From the NCBI GenBank assembly GCA_025200525.1, contig CM045761.1:79389551-79453550 (forward strand): a stretch of 64,000 nucleotides of DNA, given 5' to 3'. The notes under the pieces were generated by a model. That model made no database searches. It was not told the DNA's origin and was given only the letters and a program-made list of their open reading frames with translations. Every line of letters begins with the position of its first letter. Position 1 is the first letter of the stretch. The DNA comes from Camellia lanceoleosa. Taxonomy: Eukaryota > Streptophyta > Magnoliopsida > Ericales > Theaceae. The translations under genes and the position numbers were made by a program. This document shows positions 46,280 to 59,335 of this stretch, one piece after another.

Positions 46280-47276
46280 CCAAACCGCTTCCGTGTAGTG
46301 TCTTTAGAGAGTTTGGCCTTGTCCATAGCAGATAGGACAGCCTGTCTGTGTACTCGCGACGCCATAAGCAGTCCCCAGATGGAGATGTCTGCTTGTATCT
46401 TCTTCAGTTGCTTGAGCACAGCTTCTTCTTCAATCTGTTTCTCCTTCTCAGCTTCTTTGTCTTTCCTTAATGCCTCAGGTTGGTCTAAGTGCTGGGGCTT
46501 GAAGTATCGCCCACTCCTTGTCATATGAGCGATCTCCAATATACCGTATCATCCGTTGGTTACTTCCCAATCCTCATCCGTGTGGGCAAGACATAAGTCA
46601 TCGTCTTCCCACCACATTCCGTCGGCAATGACTGACACTGTCCGGCCCGGTATGATCGTCTTTCGCGACTTTCAGTCCTCATGCCCGCAGCATTTCCTGT
46701 TCCCATGCACACAGCACTCTCGACCTCCACATGGGCCTTAGCTTTTCTGATTCTCTCGGAATCCTCAAACCTTTGTTGTTCCAACTGCGTCAGTACAGCT
46801 GGTTGGTCAATACTCCCTGCATTTACAATCCCCAAATTCTGAGCGAAATTCTTAGCGCCGGCGCTCTCCGGCGGTGTATTCTGACTCTCGGCCCTTCCGG
46901 CCACTACTGATACTCTTGCCCCTGCCGGGCCCTGTTCTGGTTGAAATTCTACAACGTCTGACTGATCATCTAACCATCCGGTAACTTCTGCCGACTCCTC
47001 ATAGTCGAACCAATTGATTGCGGTATCTCCTGATTCTTGGTCACTGAAGAACTGGAGGTTGGCAAGGTCCTCTCCCACAGCTGTTAGATCATCTGCTCCC
47101 CTTTCAAGTCTGTCCCCCTGAATCATGCACAGTTCAGCTTTCTCTGGCAGTCCCACACTCGACTCAGACTGACCCACTGATAAGATGTATCCGCTTGGAT
47201 CATAGGCTCCTCCGGCAAGATTCCCAAACTGTTCAATCTCAGACTCAGCAACCCCATTTCCTCTGAAATCTACCAT
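46280..47276 (-). pseudogene. Gag-protease linker of the Ogre-type element
   Basis: Two frames. 46,560-47,276 is an acidic, low-complexity region. Its ATG overlaps the gag stop in the text CATGGTAG. 46,276-46,539 has M-T-R-S-G-R-Y-F-K-P and an I-S-I-W-G-L-L segment characteristic of the region before protease in Tat/Ogre polyproteins. Frame changes between them are decay, or at the first junction possibly a frameshift site. Confidence 0.6.
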
Positions 47277-48950
47277 GTCCCATCTTCGGTAGTCACCACC
47301 ACTGGCTTAGATTGGGTTATGGAGATGTCCATCATGCACAAGTCGGTGCAGATATGAAGGATCACCTCCGGCTTAGGTAGGTGGGATGGGGTGATATAGA
47401 TACTAGGATCGTAAGACACAACCCCAGATTGGATGAAGTTGATTCTGTTGGGAGGAGGGGCTTGGTTATGTGGTGGGAGAGGATTTTTCGTGACGTTGGG
47501 TTTTTCGGGAGGCGCGATCACCTGCTTGTCAATAAGATCCTGGATCTCATGACGCAATCTGAAACAACGGTCGGTGTCATGACCGTGCTGTTGGTGATAC
47601 GCGCAGTATTTTGCCGGGTCATGAGAGGGAGGGAGTGGATTTGGCAGCGGCCTCGGCTCTAGGGGTGTCAGATGCTTCTTCTTGATTAATACCCCCAGAG
47701 CTTTGGACAGGGGCATATAGAGGGAAGTGAAGGTTCTTTAGCCCCTGGGTGGATATTTGGTGTTTTGGGCATTACTTCCAGATGCGCCAGAGAAAGGCGT
47801 GGCTGTCGTGGGTCTTGGGGGAGGGGGACTTGTGGTGACCATGCTCACCTCTGAAGCTCGTGCAGTTGCAGCGCCACTCGTGCCTGCATTATTGTTACGG
47901 TTGAAAGTCCTTCTAGGTTGCTCCTTATCCTGGTCGATCAGACCTTGCTTTATGGCATCCTCGATCTGTACCCCTATCTCGTGTAAATCTGAGAAGGTAG
48001 GAAATGGGAGTACGATCATCTTCTGCATCAATTTCGGTTGGAGATTGCGCACAATCATCCTGATTTGATCTTTGTCCGTAGGCCTCAAGGTCATCATCGA
48101 TGCCTTTGCCCTCCAACGAGTTACGAAGTCTGAGAAAGTCTCCTTGGGTTCCTGCCTCGTCGTTTCGAGATCACGGGTGGTAATCTCGATCTGTGTATTG
48201 TACGAGTACTGTGCAACAAAGGCCTCAGCCATCTCATCCCAACTTCTTTTTACGTCATCTTCTAGCTTCGCGTACCAAATGGCTGCCACACCCGACAGAG
48301 TTCGGCCAAACAGAGAAATCTTTTGTGGTCGGGTCAGGCCCATTGGCCGCAGAATGTCCGAGAATAGCCGAAGATGGGCCATGGGGTCTCCGGACCCATC
48401 GAAACGGTCAATTTGTGGCATCTTGAATCTGTCGAGTAATGTTACGGCTACATCGGTGTACCCATTTTCGATGTCTAGAATGGCTTTCACCCCTTGTGAC
48501 TTCTTGAAAAGCTTCTCCAGCTTACTCAGTTTTAGAGCTGTATGGTCGATCTCGAACTCAAAGGGAGAGTCCAGGTGGTTGGGTGTATGAGTCAGCTAGA
48601 GGCGGAAGTGGGCGAGTCGGCCGTTGGAAGGCTGTGTCCTCTTGAGTATTCTGGACATGGGGTGGGGTATTCAGGGTGTTCGGGAGGGTATTCTGACCAG
48701 TAGGTGCCTGCTCGGGTAATGGAGCCCCGGGTGGAGGAGGAGCCTGATGTGAAGCAGATGTCGATTCTCATTGCGACCTTAGTGATCACCGCCCGCTAGG
48801 CCATGACTGGGCTTTGTTGCTTAGAAAATTCCGCTTGGCGGATGGCATCCTCCTGCATCTGTCTCATGCTCTCTTGCATCTGACACATCATTTCCTCTAT
48901 CCCGGCCATATTTTGTTAGTCCAGCTGACTAACCGGTAAATGCATCTCTA
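47270..48950 (-). pseudogene. Ogre-type gag
   Basis: The capsid-like core (48,490-47,738) has F-D-G-S-G-D-P, L-F-G-R-T-L-S-G-V-A-A-I-W-Y and T-F-S-D-F-V-T-R-W-R, as in plant Ty3/gypsy gag. The C-terminal part (47,716-47,270, same frame) has the C-A-Y-H-Q-Q-H-G-H-D-T-D-R-C-F knuckle-like segment and proline-rich stretches. In-frame TAA near 47,729 and, in the N-terminal coiled part (48,780-48,950), a TAA replacing a Gln codon compared with the remnant at 54,760. Gag forms the particle that packages element RNA. Confidence 0.85.
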
Positions 48951-49877
48951 TGGCGGAAACAGGAATCTCAACTTTTGTTTCTTTGCTAAAGTAGCCAGCC
49001 TTGCCGGTAATCCTCGCTCGATACAACTGCGCCTCGGCCTTCTTCTAACAACTGGAGGTAGGAAGTGGAACACTGGATGTCCGTCAACCAGATCCTCAGA
49101 TCGATTGAGTCGGCGACCTTGTGTCCAAAGTGCTTGGGGAATATCTACTGGTTCGGAAGCAATCGTGCTAAAACTGCCCCCTAGCAAAAAGATAAATAAA
49201 GCGAAAAGGAAATAAATAACCAGATAAACGGGCAGCATAACAGCTTAAATTAAATACACAACACACAGTCGGGCATACAACACACGGTTGATAAGCTGAA
49301 AACACACTGTCCTCAATCACTGATCACTGTTCCTGTATCACTGTTCCCCAAAACTGAATCTGATATCCGCAGACAACTGATTCTCAGATACTGACTGATG
49401 CCCGCAGGCCTGATGCCCAAACTCATAAACTGATACATGCATTCCTGTAGAGACGCACTCTAAAGCACATAACAGATAAGTGAGAGCCAAAACACCCCTA
49501 TGTTGGGGTAGGGTTTCCCTGTCCTATTTTGTCAGGAGCTAGGGTTTCACTATGCACGCAGCGGTTTCAAACAACCTATAAACGGGTAAGCAACCTATCC
49601 TAGCTTGGAATGGTCACTATGGATCCGAATATGCACTAGGTCGAATGGTCAAAAAGGGTACCCCGGTAAAACCGGGGTTTGTGTTCCCATGCTGTCAGAG
49701 CCCAGAGCCGATCAGCCTTATGGACATGCCTTGACAAGACAAGCCTCCGGCAAATCGTTCGGGAATGACATATGGCAAACACGGTGTCCTAGGCGCACCA
49801 ATGCAAATGCAATGCAAAGAAACACACAAGTGTAGTCAAAACCAGATATCATGAGTTCGAGTCAAGTTCTCCAAACT
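48951..49877 (-). other. Leader between 5' LTR and gag of the Ogre-type element
   Basis: No additional upstream ORF of the kind described before gag in legume Ogre elements is visible. One frame (48,948-49,238) has a hydrophobic start but nothing recognisable. The same leader text recurs at 55,000-55,640. Confidence 0.55.
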
Positions 49878-49894
49878 CCCCAGCGGAGTCGCCA
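49878..49894 (-). other. Primer-binding site, tRNA-Arg(ACG)
   Basis: CCCCAGCGGAGTCGCCA on the plus strand equals the 3' end of tRNA-Arg(ACG) including CCA. The minus strand therefore has TGGCGACTCCGCTGGGG, five bases after the LTR end. tRNA-Arg priming is typical of Ogre elements. Confidence 0.85.
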
Positions 49895-52800
49895 GAAACT
49901 GTAGACGTCCCCGAACACCCTAGGAGGGTTAAGTCCCGTTTCGTTCGTTTTGCGGGTCACTACAGTTCAAGGACTCAAATGTCACGGTTCTTAATCTTGA
50001 ACCAAAGAGTCCAAATCCGGCAAATCATTTTGAGAAAAACTGATCTTTGAAAGAAGTGCCAAACATGGACTGCTTTGCCAGATACAGAGTCGCTACCTAA
50101 ATATTTTTTAATGGGAAATTTAGGAAACCCTGACTCGGTGCCAAAGGCCATGTGTCCGTCATCACCAAAGTTGCCTCGGCTCGGGAACTTGGGTACGATT
50201 GGGAAAGGTCACTTCGTGAGCACCCCCGCTCGCCCGGTCAAAGACCGGCCTCTACTAACCATGATATCTATTTTTGAAAACATTGTGCGTTCTTATTCCG
50301 ATTATTAGCCTAGGTTACTATGTGATGCACACAGCATACAAGTATAGACTGAGTCGCCTGAATTGGAACAAAATATTTCATGTTTGTTTTTGAAAGATGG
50401 TTTGATGGTGCTACCCGCAGGTAGGCTAAGACGTGGATTTGCCACCCTCGGGTGGGCTTAGAAAACATGATTTTGCCACTGTCTAGTGGGCTTAAAACAA
50501 ACATTTGATGAATTGTTCCACTTCAAGTAACTCAACCTCCACCCACAGGCATTTAAGGCAGTTATATCACATAAGCACATAGCCTCATGGTAAGCATGCT
50601 ATTCATGGCAGTCACTCACACGCATGCAAGGATGCTAAAGCATAAAACTCACCGAGTACTCCAAGCCAAAACAGAAGCTCATTAGAAATCATGCATGATC
50701 CTAAATAAACAGAAATGCCTAATGCAACACATGTAAAAATGCAACTATAGCAGGCTCGGCTATTCTAAACATGGCATATGGAATGCTACAGCTAACATGT
50801 ATTCAACTTGGAATTAAAATACAAATGCAGTTAGTATGGTGCGCCGAGCCCGGTGCATGCAAAACAGATGAATGATGCAAACATGCTGTCATACTGTATG
50901 CTAATTGAAATATGCCCTAATCTAACCATCATAAGCAGGTAAATAAAAGGGAAGAAAGACATGGGGTTGGAAGACATACATCACACTCACCCACACTTAT
51001 TACAATTATGCCCTCGCGCAGAGGGTCCAAATAAATATACAGTCCCAAATGAAAGAATAGTACAGTCCAAATAATGTACAAATTCCTAATTAATTTACAA
51101 ATTAACTAAGAAAATAATAAAACTGGCATGCAAGCCAGGGACTGCCTTGATTCTGCTCCGGATGATGGAATGATGCATGTTTGGGCTGCTTTGCGCGGAA
51201 ATCCACTAGAATGCCCCAATTAGCCTCTGTTTTGCAATGATTCTTGAAAAGCGCGCCAAGCCTCGGAAGACCGCTAATTCTTGATATGCTGCATCAGAGA
51301 GCAGGAGAGGGGTATAGCAATGTATTTTCACAAATATATGCATGCCTCGATCCTCGTGCCACCAATCACGCATCTCGATGCATGATGGCCGAGGAGCCGA
51401 ATTGCACAACTCAATATAGAATGAATGCATATGAACACTACAACAAAACCTAACTCCATCATGGATAATCCGGAGTGTCGGTGACTTGGGAATTGAGACG
51501 CATTCCGTCACTCGGAGTACGAAACGCACCTCGTTTCCCGTGTCCGGGCTAACTCCTATCCCGAACACAATGCAATATGCATGATATGCATGAAATGCAA
51601 CTAATATACAACCTAACATGCAAAATGTTATGGAATGACATACACGCCACACGAGATAATACATAACCAAGCATACACAATGCTATGGATGAAATGGCAT
51701 ACGCAATGCAATAATGGGCTTACACCAACATGAAAGAGCCTCAGCCACACTCACATAGGAGGCCATCAGATGAAAACAAGACAACTCAAAATACGTGCAC
51801 GCGTGCACGCAAATCGAGGACAGACCCTCATGCACCGAAATGCCACTCTAATGAGACATGGCAAAGACATGGAATATGATATGCAAACATGCAAAAATTA
51901 GTGAAAAAATGACATGAAAAACAGCCCCGAAACATGGCGAAATGAAACCCGATGCAAGGAACGAGTCCCGAAACATGGAATTAAGCACATGAAATGGCCT
52001 ATAGCTATGCAATGCATGCATAATTTGAATATGAAGTGCAAAATAAGAAACAAGGCAGCCCCAAAACTAGAATTTTTACAGTATAAAGAATGGCCAAACA
52101 GCAAGCACAAGTAGGGCTAAAATGGCATACAAAAATGGGCCCGCAAGAGGGGTGATAAAGCAACTCACAGCTTCTGGCCCCAAATAGGAAAGGGGCCTTC
52201 TACAACATTAAAGAGGGGCCAAAAATATGACTACTTACAGTTTATGGAAGCCCCCAAAACAGTATACAAACATGGCAAACAATTCATGCAAGAAATGGGC
52301 CAACGAAGGGGCAAAGAAGTAACTGACATATGGGGGTCTCAAACAAGTGAGGGACCTTCAACAATGTTGAAGAGGGTCCCAAAATGTGTCATTTTACAAT
52401 AGATGATCAAGCCCAAATCAGTATGCAAACATGCTCAAAATGCAATGCAAGATTAAGGCCAACAAAGGGGTATAACATGAAGTATACAAAACATTCATCA
52501 AACAGCCAAAGACCCTTAATTAAAAATGTCAAGGGGTCAAAATATGGCCACTTTAAGTTCTGATCATGGCCGAAAAATAGAAGCAAGGTAAGCTAACAAA
52601 ACATGCAAAAATGGGGACCAAAGAGGGGTGTAATGGCAAGTGATATATGGAGGTCCCAAAAAGTGTTGAGCCCTTCTTCAATGTTGAAGAGAGGCTCAAA
52701 ATAGGCCTATTTACAGTTTACATCAGACCCCAAAACAGATCACACACAAGCTAAAAATATCATGCAAGAAAATGGCATTCAAGAGGGTATTGAAGTAAGT

Positions 52801-53190
52801 GCAACATGGGGGGCCCAAACAGTGTTGAGCCCTTAATGAAACAAGAAAATGAGCTCAAAAAAATGACCTTTTCAGTTTTGGTCGGAGCTCAAAACAGCAA
52901 GAAAATAGGTCTAAAAAATGATACCAAAATGAGTCAAAAAGATGGGAAATTATGCTTACCCTTGAAGACTACCCCTTGGCTCCCTTTTGGCTTGAGATAT
53001 GCTGCCTCCTAGCTGCTGGAAAGCTCCCTAAGCTGCTAGAAATGGATTAGTGGTGGTGGTGCTAGGTGGTGATGAACAAAGGGTGTAGAACTTAGGAATT
53101 TTTGAAGGAAATGAGAGAGATGGAGAGAGATATGATGCAAGAGCTCCAAGACCAATTTTTTCAACCCTAAAACCAGACCTTAGCAGCTGG

Positions 53191-53200
53191 TTATATGGTC
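53191..53200 (-). promoter_or_regulatory. TATA region of LTR copy 3
   Basis: The minus strand reads GACCATATAA, identical to copy 2. As the 5' LTR, this would be the promoter of the full interior. Confidence 0.45.
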
Positions 53201-53334
53201 AAGAGAGGGGGAGAAAGGGAGGGAGAAAAGGGAGGGAAAATGGATCAAGTTTTCCCTCCAAAAGAGTTCCCTCCGTATACAGCTTTTGGAGGGAAAAAAG
53301 ATACACAGCTGTAATGTACTCAGACTGAGGATCA

Positions 53335-53570
53335 TGGCCGGCCACTTATTGGAGTTGCAGGTGGCCGACCGGCCACCCCCTATGGCCGGCCGGCCAAGGG
53401 TTAAAAAGCCCAAATTGATTTTCTAGCCGGCCACCACATATTGGTGGCCTCCCATGTCCCCTCAACACAACCCTGTGGTTCAAAACTGGCAACTGTGAAA
53501 CAGGAGAGACAACAAGCCACTTTTATGAGGGGTTCAAAAGGCTCAAGTTGAATTAATGGCCGGCCATATA
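53335..53570. promoter_or_regulatory. GGCCGGCC module, LTR copy 3
   Basis: The same layout as copy 2. Two sites have CpG-type changes (GGCCGACC near 53,365 and TAGCCGG near 53,424). Confidence 0.7.
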
Positions 53571-54288
53571 ATATTTGTGGCCTCCTAAGTGTCTACAACA
53601 CAAATATGGGGGTTAGGACTGAAGAAAGTGACCCTAGGGTGGTCAACATTGGCTTGGAAGTAAGAAAAACGGGCGTCGGAGGGCGACGGAGGAATATAAC
53701 TGGTTGCTGAAACAATTGCTGGCCTCCCACCCTTCTACGGCCTTCCTGGTGATGAAACAGAGGTACCTGCAAAAATGAACGAAAATCGATGCAAAACGAA
53801 TGTTCGGGGGCCAGAACGCGCAGTTTGGGGCCCCAAAAACTGACTGTTAAGCACCGAAAGTGGCGTTCGACCACAAAGTGGGTCTTTCAGACCTCAGTGT
53901 CCCTCAAAAGGGAGTAAACAAGATGCATGCCAAAAACCGGAGCAATCGGAGATAGTTAGGCAGTCCCGAACCGAGGCACACAGCCTGACGGCTCCGAAAA
54001 CCGGGAACCGGGCTCCGAAATGGGCAAAATGGCCTACGGCCACGAAATGTATCCCACGGCCACTGAGAGATGGTCTACGGGACCTCTCCCTCCCCTCAGG
54101 AAAAGAAACAGAGAAAATCGAGTCTGGTTCGCAAACCGAGGCAGGGCACAGAAGAGGGTTCAAAAGTTTGGAGGCAGGGCTCACGGCCGCGACTCTAAGA
54201 CTTCTGAACGAGCACAATACGCAACATCACCGAGCACTCAATCGGTGACGTCTGAGTCTTAAGGTCGGTCAAAAATGGGGTGTCTACA

Positions 54289-54979
54289 CCCATCAAAACA
54301 GTCGATTTGTGGCATCTTGAACCGATCTGGCAATGTCACAGTCGCGTCGGTATACCCGTCCTCAATGTCCGGGATAGACTTCACACCCTGAGATTTCTTG
54401 AACAGTTTCTCAAGCTTGCTCAACTTCAACGCTGTAGGGTCCACCTCGAACTCAAAAGGAGAGTCCGGTTGATTGATAGGTTTGGGTGCCTTGGATAGTT
54501 GAGGTAGAATCGGGGGCGGAGCCAACCCTGTCGGGATGTCTATATCCTCCTGGATATTCTGAACATTTGGTGTCTCCCCAGGTATTGGATCTCTTGGTGG
54601 GGGAGGAGCTTGATGTGAGGTTGATACTCTTGTGGCCGCTACAGCTGTCATTGGGTCATGACCGCGACTTCATTTTGGCAAATTCCGCTTGGCGGACAGC
54701 ATCTTGTTGCATGAGTTTCATACTTTCCTGCATCTGACGCATCATTGCCTCAATCTCTGACATGTTCTGCTGATCCATCTGACTGACTGGTATATCTATC
54801 CCTACAGTAGAAACTAAGACCTCAGTTTGACTGTTCACTGGTGGGGTGGATAAGGGCCACTGATCTGGTAACTGCTGAACTGGTGATCCGTGCCTGACTG
54901 GCCCTTTTACCCTGCCTCTAGCAAAGGAACACTGATTGCCCTTGAACTGAATCTCTGACCTGACAAAGTCTATCAACAC
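54289..54979 (-). pseudogene. Gag N-terminal remnant of a second interior
   Basis: Two minus-strand frames (54,979-54,656 and 54,651-54,289) match the N-terminal part of the gag at 47,270-48,950. They include M-R-Q-M-Q-E-S-M-K in the first and F-K-M-P-Q-I-D near the cut in the second. The cut is mid-gag, exactly at the edge of LTR copy 3. Everything downstream of it in this interior is missing. Confidence 0.8.
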
Positions 54980-55661
54980 AAGTCCGATGAACCTCAGGGG
55001 ATATCGGAGCCTTTTGAAGCTATGGTTCCAGGACTACCCTAGCAAAAGAGAAAACAGACAGCACCTCAGCCTGATTTCACGATAACCCATATGAGCAGAG
55101 CTGAATGATTGTGCCCCTACAGAATTCTGCCCGTAAACTGATACCCTCAAGTAAACTGAATCCCAAAATACTGAACTGGTGCCCACAGGCTTGATGCCCA
55201 AACTTGCAAACTGATACATGCATTCCTGTAGAGACGCACTCTAAAAGCACAAAACAAGCAAGTGAGAGCCAAAACACCCCTATGTTGGGGTAGGGTTCCC
55301 TTGTCCTATTTTGTCAGGAACAAGGGTTTCACTACGCACGCAGCGATTTCAAACAACCTATATCGGGTAAACAACCTGTCCTAGTTTGGAATGGTCACTA
55401 GGGATTCCGAATATGCACTAGGTCGAATGGTCAAAAGGGTGCCCCAGTAAAATCGAGGTTTGTGTTTCCATACTAGCAGAGCCCGTAACCGGTAAGCCTT
55501 ATGGCACGCAGCCTCTGGCAAACCACTCAGGAATAGCAGATGGCAAACACAGTGTCCTAGGTGCACCAATGCACATGCAATGCAAAGAAACACATAAGTG
55601 TAGTCAAAACCAGATATCATGAGTTCGAGTCAAGTTCTCTAAATCTCCAGCAGAGTCGCCA
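54980..55661 (-). other. Leader and degenerate primer-binding site of the second interior
   Basis: Matches the leader at 49,240-49,877. The primer site (55,645-55,661) reads CTCCAGCAGAGTCGCCA, two transitions away from the intact one. Confidence 0.75.
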
Positions 55662-58439
55662 GAAACTGTAGACGTCCCCAAACGCCCCGGGAGGGATGAG
55701 CCTCCCGTTCCGTTCATTTTGGGCTCACTACAATTCAGGACTCTAATTGTCACGGTTCTTAATCTAAACCAAAGAGTCCAAATCCGGCAAATTGTTTTGA
55801 GAAAACAGATTTTTAAAAAGAAGTGCCAAACATGGACTGCTTTGCCAGATACAGAGTCGCCACCTAAATATTTTATTTTTGGGAAATTTAGGAAACCCTG
55901 ACTCGTTGCCTAAGGCCACGTGTTCGTCATCACCAAAGTTACCTCGGCTCGGGAACTTGGGTACGATTGGAGAAGGTCACTTCGTGAGCACCCCCGCTCG
56001 CCCGATCAAAGATCGGCCTCTACTAACCATGATATCTAGTTTTGAAAACATTATGCATTCTTATCCCGGTTATTAGCCTAGATTTACTATGTGATGCGCA
56101 CAGCATACAAGTATAGACTGGATCGCCTGAATTGGAACAAAACGTTTCATGTTTGGTTTTTTGAAAGATGGTTTGCTACCCGCAAGTAGGCTTAAAATGC
56201 AGATTTTGTCACCCTCGGGTGGGCTTAGAAAACATGGTTTTGCCACTATCTAGTGGGCTTAAAACTCACAGTCAATGCATTGTTCGAATCCAAATAACCC
56301 AACCTTCACCCACAGGCATTCAGACAGTTATATCACATAAGCAAATAGCCTTATGGTAAGCATGCTATCATGGCAGTCACTCACACACATGCAAGGATGC
56401 TAAAGCATAAAAACTTACTGAGTACTCCAAGCCAAACAGAAGCTAATTAGAAATCATGCATGATCCTAACTATACAGAAATGCCTAATGCAACACATACA
56501 ATAATGCAACTAAGATAGGCTCGGCTATTCTAAACATGGCATATGGAATGCTACAACTAACATGTATTCAACTCGGAATTAAAATACAATGCAGTGAGTA
56601 TGATGCACCGAGCCCGGTGTATTCATAAGCTGGTAAATAAAAGGGAGAGAAAGATGTGGGGTTGGAAGACATACATCACACGCACGCACACTTATTACAA
56701 TTGTGCCCTCGCTCGGAGGGTCCAAATAAATAATATACAGTCCCAAATGAATAATACAGTCCAAATAAGTACAAAATCCTAATTAATTAACAAATTGATC
56801 TAGGAAAGCAATAAATGGCACGTAAATCCATGGACCGCCTCGGCTCTGTTCCAAATGATGAATGATGCACGCTCGGGTTGCTTGGCGCCGAAATCTATTG
56901 CTACGCCCCAATTAGCCTCTGTTTACAATTAAGCTCGAAATGTTGCGCGAAGCCCTAAAAGATTACCTATTTTTGATTTGCTGCAACAGAGAGCAAGAAA
57001 GGGGCATGGCAATGTATTTTCACATATGTATGCTTGACTACTCTTCAAGGAGCGTAGTCCTCAATCCTCGTACCACCAATCACGCATATCGATGCATGAT
57101 GGCCGAGGAGTCGATTTGCATGACTCAATATGGAATGAATGCACACATAAACACAACAAGGCCTAAACTCCATCATGGATAATCCAGAGTGTCGGCGACA
57201 GGGAATTGAGACACGTTCCGTCACTCGGAGTATGAAACGTCCCTTGTTTTCCGTGCTCGGGCTAACTCCTACCCCGAACACAATGCAATATGCATGACAT
57301 GTATGAATGCAACTAATATACAACCTAGCATACACAATGCTATGAGATGGCATACACGATGCACGCTATAACATGGCATACACGATGCTCTAACATGCAA
57401 CCTAGCATACACAATGCTATGAATCGAAATGGCATACGCAATGCATGATGGACTTACGCCAATATGAGTGGACCTCAGCCACATTCACATCAATGGCCAT
57501 AAGATGAAAATGAGACACTCGAGATGCGTGCACACATGCACGCAAATCGAGGACCAAACCTAAGGCACAAATGCCACTCTAACAAGGCATGGCAAGGGAT
57601 GCAATATGGCATACAAGCATGTGAATTTCAGTACTAAAATATAATGCTAAGTGGTCCCGAAACATGGATATATGGCACCCGATGCATAGAATGGTCCCGA
57701 AACACAAAACTAGGCACATGCATTGGCCTATAGCTATACAAAGCATGCATTATTTGATCATGAAGTATAAAGACAAAACCAAGGCAGTCCCAAAACATGG
57801 ATATTTCTAGTTCAAAGCATGGCCAAAAGATGCTAGCAAGATGGCCTAAAATAGCATGCGATTTTGATTAGTAAACATGGGTTACATGGCAAGTACATGA
57901 AGTAAGTGAGAACTCATCAAACCAGCAAAAATCAGTGAACAAAACATGCCAAAATATGCCCAAATAAACACGGAAAGGCAGCCAACACATGCACCAATGA
58001 GGGGATCCTTTGGAGGGCATACAAAGAAGTTATTAAGCACATGCATCAAGGACACTTAGCATGGCAAAAAAAACTCTGAAAATCAAAGTATGATAACCCG
58101 AAAACTCACCAAATTGGCCCTGAAATCAGTCAAGAAGGCATGCAAGATAGGGCCTCTTTAGAAGGCCAAAATGACCATCAAACAAGTCAAGGTGAGAGGG
58201 GGTCATCCCCCTCTGATTGGCTCAAAACAGCATCAAAGCCACTAGAAATCCACTAGATTCCAGTGGCTAGATGGCCAAACGAAACATGCAACAAGAGCTT
58301 AGGTATAGGGCTCAAAATAAGAGACAATCAAGCATACAAAGAGGCATATGATCTCAAAAAAAATGGGATCTCAAAAAAACTTGAAGATGAGATTAAAAAA
58401 TATATTTTTCAGTTTATGAGAACTCTCAAAAATGAACAC

Positions 58440-58930
58440 AAGTAAGGCTAATCCATTATGCAAAAACGGCCCTAAAAGAGAGATTGGAGACAAGGGACAG
58501 TAGCTGGCCCCAAATAGAAAAGAGCCCTTCAACAAAGTTGAAGAGGGGCTCAAAATAAAGCACTTTACAGTTTATGGAAAGTCTCAAAAATAAGCATAAG
58601 TAGGGGTAAACTATCATGCAAAAATGGGCCTACAAAGAGAGATAGGAGACAAGTGGTAGTATATGGTCTCAAACAGAGGAGAGCCCTTCAACAAAGTTGA
58701 AGAGGGGCTCCAAAAAAGACATTTTACAGTTTGGCTCAGAGCCCAAAAATGCTCAAAAATAGGGCTAATATATCATGCAAGAAATAGCCACAAAAGAGAG
58801 ATAAAGGGAAAGGGGTAGCAGGTGGCTTCAAAGAGAGAAAGACCCTTAATCAAACATGAAGAAAAGCTCAAAATAAGACTATTTCCAGTTTGGGTTGGAG
58901 CCCAAAAATGCTTGCAAGTATGGCTTATAA
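58440..58930. repeat. Internal imperfect tandem blocks in LTR copy 4
   Basis: A block of about 120-130 bases (AAATGGGCC..GAGAGATAGGAGAC..CCCTTCAACAAAGTTGAAGAGGGGCTC..TTTACAGTTT) repeats about four times. Related blocks are in copies 2 and 3 (31,370-32,240 and 52,130-52,960). Each includes the small inverted repeat CTTCAAC..GTTGAAG. Confidence 0.7.
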
Positions 58931-59204
58931 ATGAAGCAAAAAAAGACTAGAAAGGGGAAAAAAGAGACTCACCCTTGTAGAACCAAACTTCAGCAACTTT
59001 TGGACCAAATTTGTGAGCTCTCAACCTTTGGAAATCAGCTTCAAAGGGCTGGAATGGAGTGTGGAGGTGTGGTGCTATGAGTTGTAGGGTAAATAGTGCA
59101 AGAAGCTTAGGGTTTGGAGGGTTGAAGGAAAGAGGGATGGAGGTTTGTATGTAAAGGCTCTACACAGTTTTTGTAACCCCTTAAAATGTAGCTGGAGGTG
59201 CTGG

Positions 59205-59211
59205 TTTTATA
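59205..59211 (-). promoter_or_regulatory. TATA box of LTR copy 4
   Basis: The minus strand reads CTCTATAAAACC. This is the clearest LTR TATA in the array. Confidence 0.6.
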
Positions 59212-59335
59212 GAGGGAGAGAAGGGGAAAATGGGGGGAAAACAATTTCAAATTTCCCCTCCAAAAGGGAGACCCTCGGACAGTGGGTCAAGTGGAAAATA
59301 GCTAGCAAAGATGGAATACACTCACAGAGACAAAA

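Larger units (their letters stand above)
49900..54288 (-). repeat. LTR copy 3 (5' LTR of the full interior)
   Basis: 4,389 bp, TGTAGACGTCC to GTGTCTACA, near-identical to copy 2 over most of its length. Minus-strand TATA region at 53,191-53,200. Hairpin CCGGTC-AAA-GACCGG at 50,234-50,248. No coding region. Confidence 0.9.

Noticed and set aside
29115..54288. Simple nested insertion of one Ogre element in another
   Set aside because: No target duplication flanks it (GAAAC against CCCAT), and its left flank is the primer-site end of an interior.
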